From Jiangella endophytica (GTDB lineage: Bacteria; Actinomycetota; Actinomycetes; Jiangellales; Jiangellaceae): a stretch of 64,000 nt of DNA. The translations under genes and the position numbers were made by a program. The DNA is taken from the NCBI RefSeq assembly GCF_003427025.1, contig NZ_QVAI01000003.1, forward strand, positions 186,001-250,000, in the 5' to 3' direction. This document shows, piece after piece, positions 62,738 to 64,000 of the stretch. Numbering within the stretch: the first letter of the stretch is position 1; every line of letters begins with the position of its first letter. The notes below the pieces were generated by a model. That model worked only from the letters and a program-made list of their open reading frames with translations, made no database searches and was not told the origin of the DNA.

Positions 62738-63807
62738 ACCGGCAGCCCCCTGTCCACGTAGTCGAGGTCGTAACCGAACGCGCGCGGCCCGCCCAGCGCG
62801 AGCCCGTCGGGCTCGCGCCAGCGCTCGTGCGCCGGCACGACCAGCACCTCGACCCGCTGGCCGTACGTCACGCTGTCGGTGGTCACCGGCCAGCCGGTGT
62901 CGACGTCGAGCAGCGTGATGGCGTCGGGGACGGTCGCGACGGCCCGGCCGGCCTCGGTGACCACCAGGTTCTCGTTCTGGAAGTCCACCCGGAGCAGCCG
63001 GTCCGGCTCGGCCAGGTGCTCCAGCGTCGCGGTGCCGCGGGTCGATCCCCGGGAGGTGCGGCGCAGCACGTCCGTCACCGTGCCGCTGAACACGACCTGC
63101 GCTCCCGTGGAGGCGAGGAAGGCGGCGTGGGCGCCCGGGGTGCCCGAGTGGATGGCGCGCAGCAGGCGGCCGACCTCGCGGCAGCGGCTCAGCGACCCCA
63201 GGGCCGCGTGCGCACGGCACTGCTCACCGTTCATGGGGTAGGCGGCGACGGTGGCGACCATGCCCAGCTCGGCGACGGCGGCCCTGGTCAGCCGCTCACC
63301 GGTGTGGTTGTCGGTGGCGTCGATGACCAGGGTGTTGCCCAGCGCGCCGACCACGCAGACCGGGGAGACGTCGATGCCGGCGAGGGTGAACAGGGTGGTC
63401 TCGAGCCGGGGGAACGGCCGTCGCATGCCGTCGGCGTCGATGCACGGCAGGCCGACCTCCGCGGCCGCGACCAGCGGGAACAGGGTCCTGATGCCGCCGA
63501 TCCCGAGCGGCAGGACGGCCACGCCCCGGCGTCCGGCGTACCGCTGCATCGCCTCGAGTGCGCGCCGGGCGTCGCCCTCGCCGGGGAACTGCTCCGCCAG
63601 GACGGCGGGCGCGCCGGCCACCGCGACCGGCAGCACCAGGCCGTCGGCCGGCACGTCGCCCGCCTGCACCACGGGCACCGGTCCGTGCAGGTCGATGGCC
63701 CGGTGGAGCATGAGCTTGGCCAGGTGGGCGTCGCCGCCCCCGCCGCACCCGAGAACGGCCGCGCCGAGCGCCAGATCGTCGACGTCAGCACTGTCCACCT
63801 GTTGCAC
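62734..63807 (-). CDS. DUF917 domain protein
   Basis: 357 residues from GTG 63807 with GGAG six bases upstream. LALGAAVLGCGGGGDAHLAK at the N-terminus, PLGIGGIRTLFPLVAAAEVG, LPCIDADGMRRPFPRLETTL and FSGTVTDVLRRTSRGSTRGT are DUF917 motifs. DUF917 proteins regularly occur with hydantoinase-like genes; the activity is not known. Overlaps that gene by four bases (GTGA). Divergent from ftsK across 76 bases. Confidence 0.92.
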   Translation of the reverse strand: MQQVDSADVDDLALGAAVLGCGGGGDAHLAKLMLHRAIDLHGPVPVVQAGDVPADGLVLPVAVAGAPAVLAEQFPGEGDARRALEAMQRYAGRRGVAVLPLGIGGIRTLFPLVAAAEVGLPCIDADGMRRPFPRLETTLFTLAGIDVSPVCVVGALGNTLVIDATDNHTGERLTRAAVAELGMVATVAAYPMNGEQCRAHAALGSLSRCREVGRLLRAIHSGTPGAHAAFLASTGAQVVFSGTVTDVLRRTSRGSTRGTATLEHLAEPDRLLRVDFQNENLVVTEAGRAVATVPDAITLLDVDTGWPVTTDSVTYGQRVEVLVVPAHERWREPDGLALGGPRAFGYDLDYVDRGLPV

Positions 63808-63870
63808 GAGCCGCTCCGTTCCACCGACGCGCCGGTGCCTGTGGGACTAAAGATACGAGTGTGTCGGATG

Positions 63871-63876
63871 TAATGT
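63871..63876 (+). promoter_or_regulatory. -10 box of ftsK (leaderless)
   Basis: TAATGT ending eight bases before ATG 63884. Confidence 0.4.
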
Positions 63877-63883
63877 GATCTCC

Positions 63884-64000
63884 ATGGCGACCCGAACAGC
63901 CACGGCTCGGTCGCGAAGCTCGTCGGGTACCCCGAAGCGGCGTACCCCGGCTCGCGGCCGGAAGCGTCGCGCCCCTGAGCCACCCCCGCCGCCGCCACCT
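63884..64000 (+). CDS. ftsK: Probable DNA translocase FtsK/SpoIIIE, N-terminus only
   Basis: Only 39 codons from ATG 63884 are in the window. MATRTATARSRSSSGTPKRR followed by TPARGRKRRAPEPPPPPP is the basic then Pro-rich start typical of actinobacterial FtsK, before its membrane helices. Position supports this: ftsK lies shortly after dapA-rnj in many actinomycetes, here separated from rnj by the injection-system region. The identity rests on this short stretch and context. Confidence 0.55.
   Translation, partial: MATRTATARSRSSSGTPKRRTPARGRKRRAPEPPPPPPP

Noticed and set aside
62738-63220. N-terminal extension of the hydantoinase-like gene
   Set aside because: It lies inside the DUF917 gene; the VGVDVGGTNTD motif must be close to the N-terminus, as from GTG 62737.

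Overview
The window is very GC-rich DNA (mostly C or G at third codon positions) with GTG/TTG starts, tight 1-4 base overlaps (ATGA, GTGA) and many promoters with a TANNNT box 6-7 bases before the start codon (leaderless mRNAs). With paa, rnj-dapA, ftsK and PucR family genes, this points to an actinomycete (Actinomycetota). The genus cannot be fixed from the sequence. No tRNA, rRNA, CRISPR array, transposase or integrase was seen.

Layout. 1-4264: 3' part of a PLP decarboxylase, trmL, and a divergent AraC-type regulator / MFS transporter pair. 4859-7380: two unrecognised divergent genes around an inverted repeat. 7445-8628: dapB and a small membrane protein. 9440-11293: secreted gamma-glutamyltransferase between two long empty regions. 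11881-16373: NIPSNAP protein, azlCD, an ASCH-like protein, a DUF2461 protein, a GNAT acetyltransferase and a bacterial nitric oxide synthase with palindromes upstream. 16760-21470: unknown gene, then the phenylacetyl-CoA epoxidase operon paaABCDE. 21458-24518: two-component system divergent from an ABC transporter. 24549-28977: HAD phosphatase, PrsW protease, dapA and RNase J, closed by a strong hairpin.

29710-58420 is the outstanding feature: a contractile injection system (CIS, phage-tail-like). The plus-strand structural operon runs PAAR-like (DUF4280), sheath, tube 1, tail assembly protein, DUF6760, tube 2, a 1015-residue low-complexity protein, LysM protein, VgrG-type spike, gp25, baseplate J, tail protein I, and a zinc-ribbon protein with a C-terminal membrane anchor. 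It converges with a minus-strand operon running AAA+ ATPase, DUF4255 (Pvc16-type tube terminator), then three tandem large single-pass membrane proteins of shared design: about 220 N-terminal residues of beta-type repeats, a transmembrane helix at about 221-247, and long outward carboxypeptidase-regulatory-like repeats. A DUF4157 (eCIS core) protein with a large unknown C-terminus is divergent from the ATPase. No tail fibre, second baseplate J protein or conventional tape measure was seen. The membrane proteins suggest a system that docks on the producer's own membrane, as described for the Streptomyces cytoplasmic CIS with its CisA adaptor; this is inference.

58466-63807: an unrecognised gene, a PucR-type regulator convergent with a hydantoinase/oxoprolinase-like gene and a DUF917 gene. 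63884 onward is the start of a probable ftsK. As rnj and ftsK are commonly close together in actinomycetes, the CIS region looks like an insertion between these two core genes.
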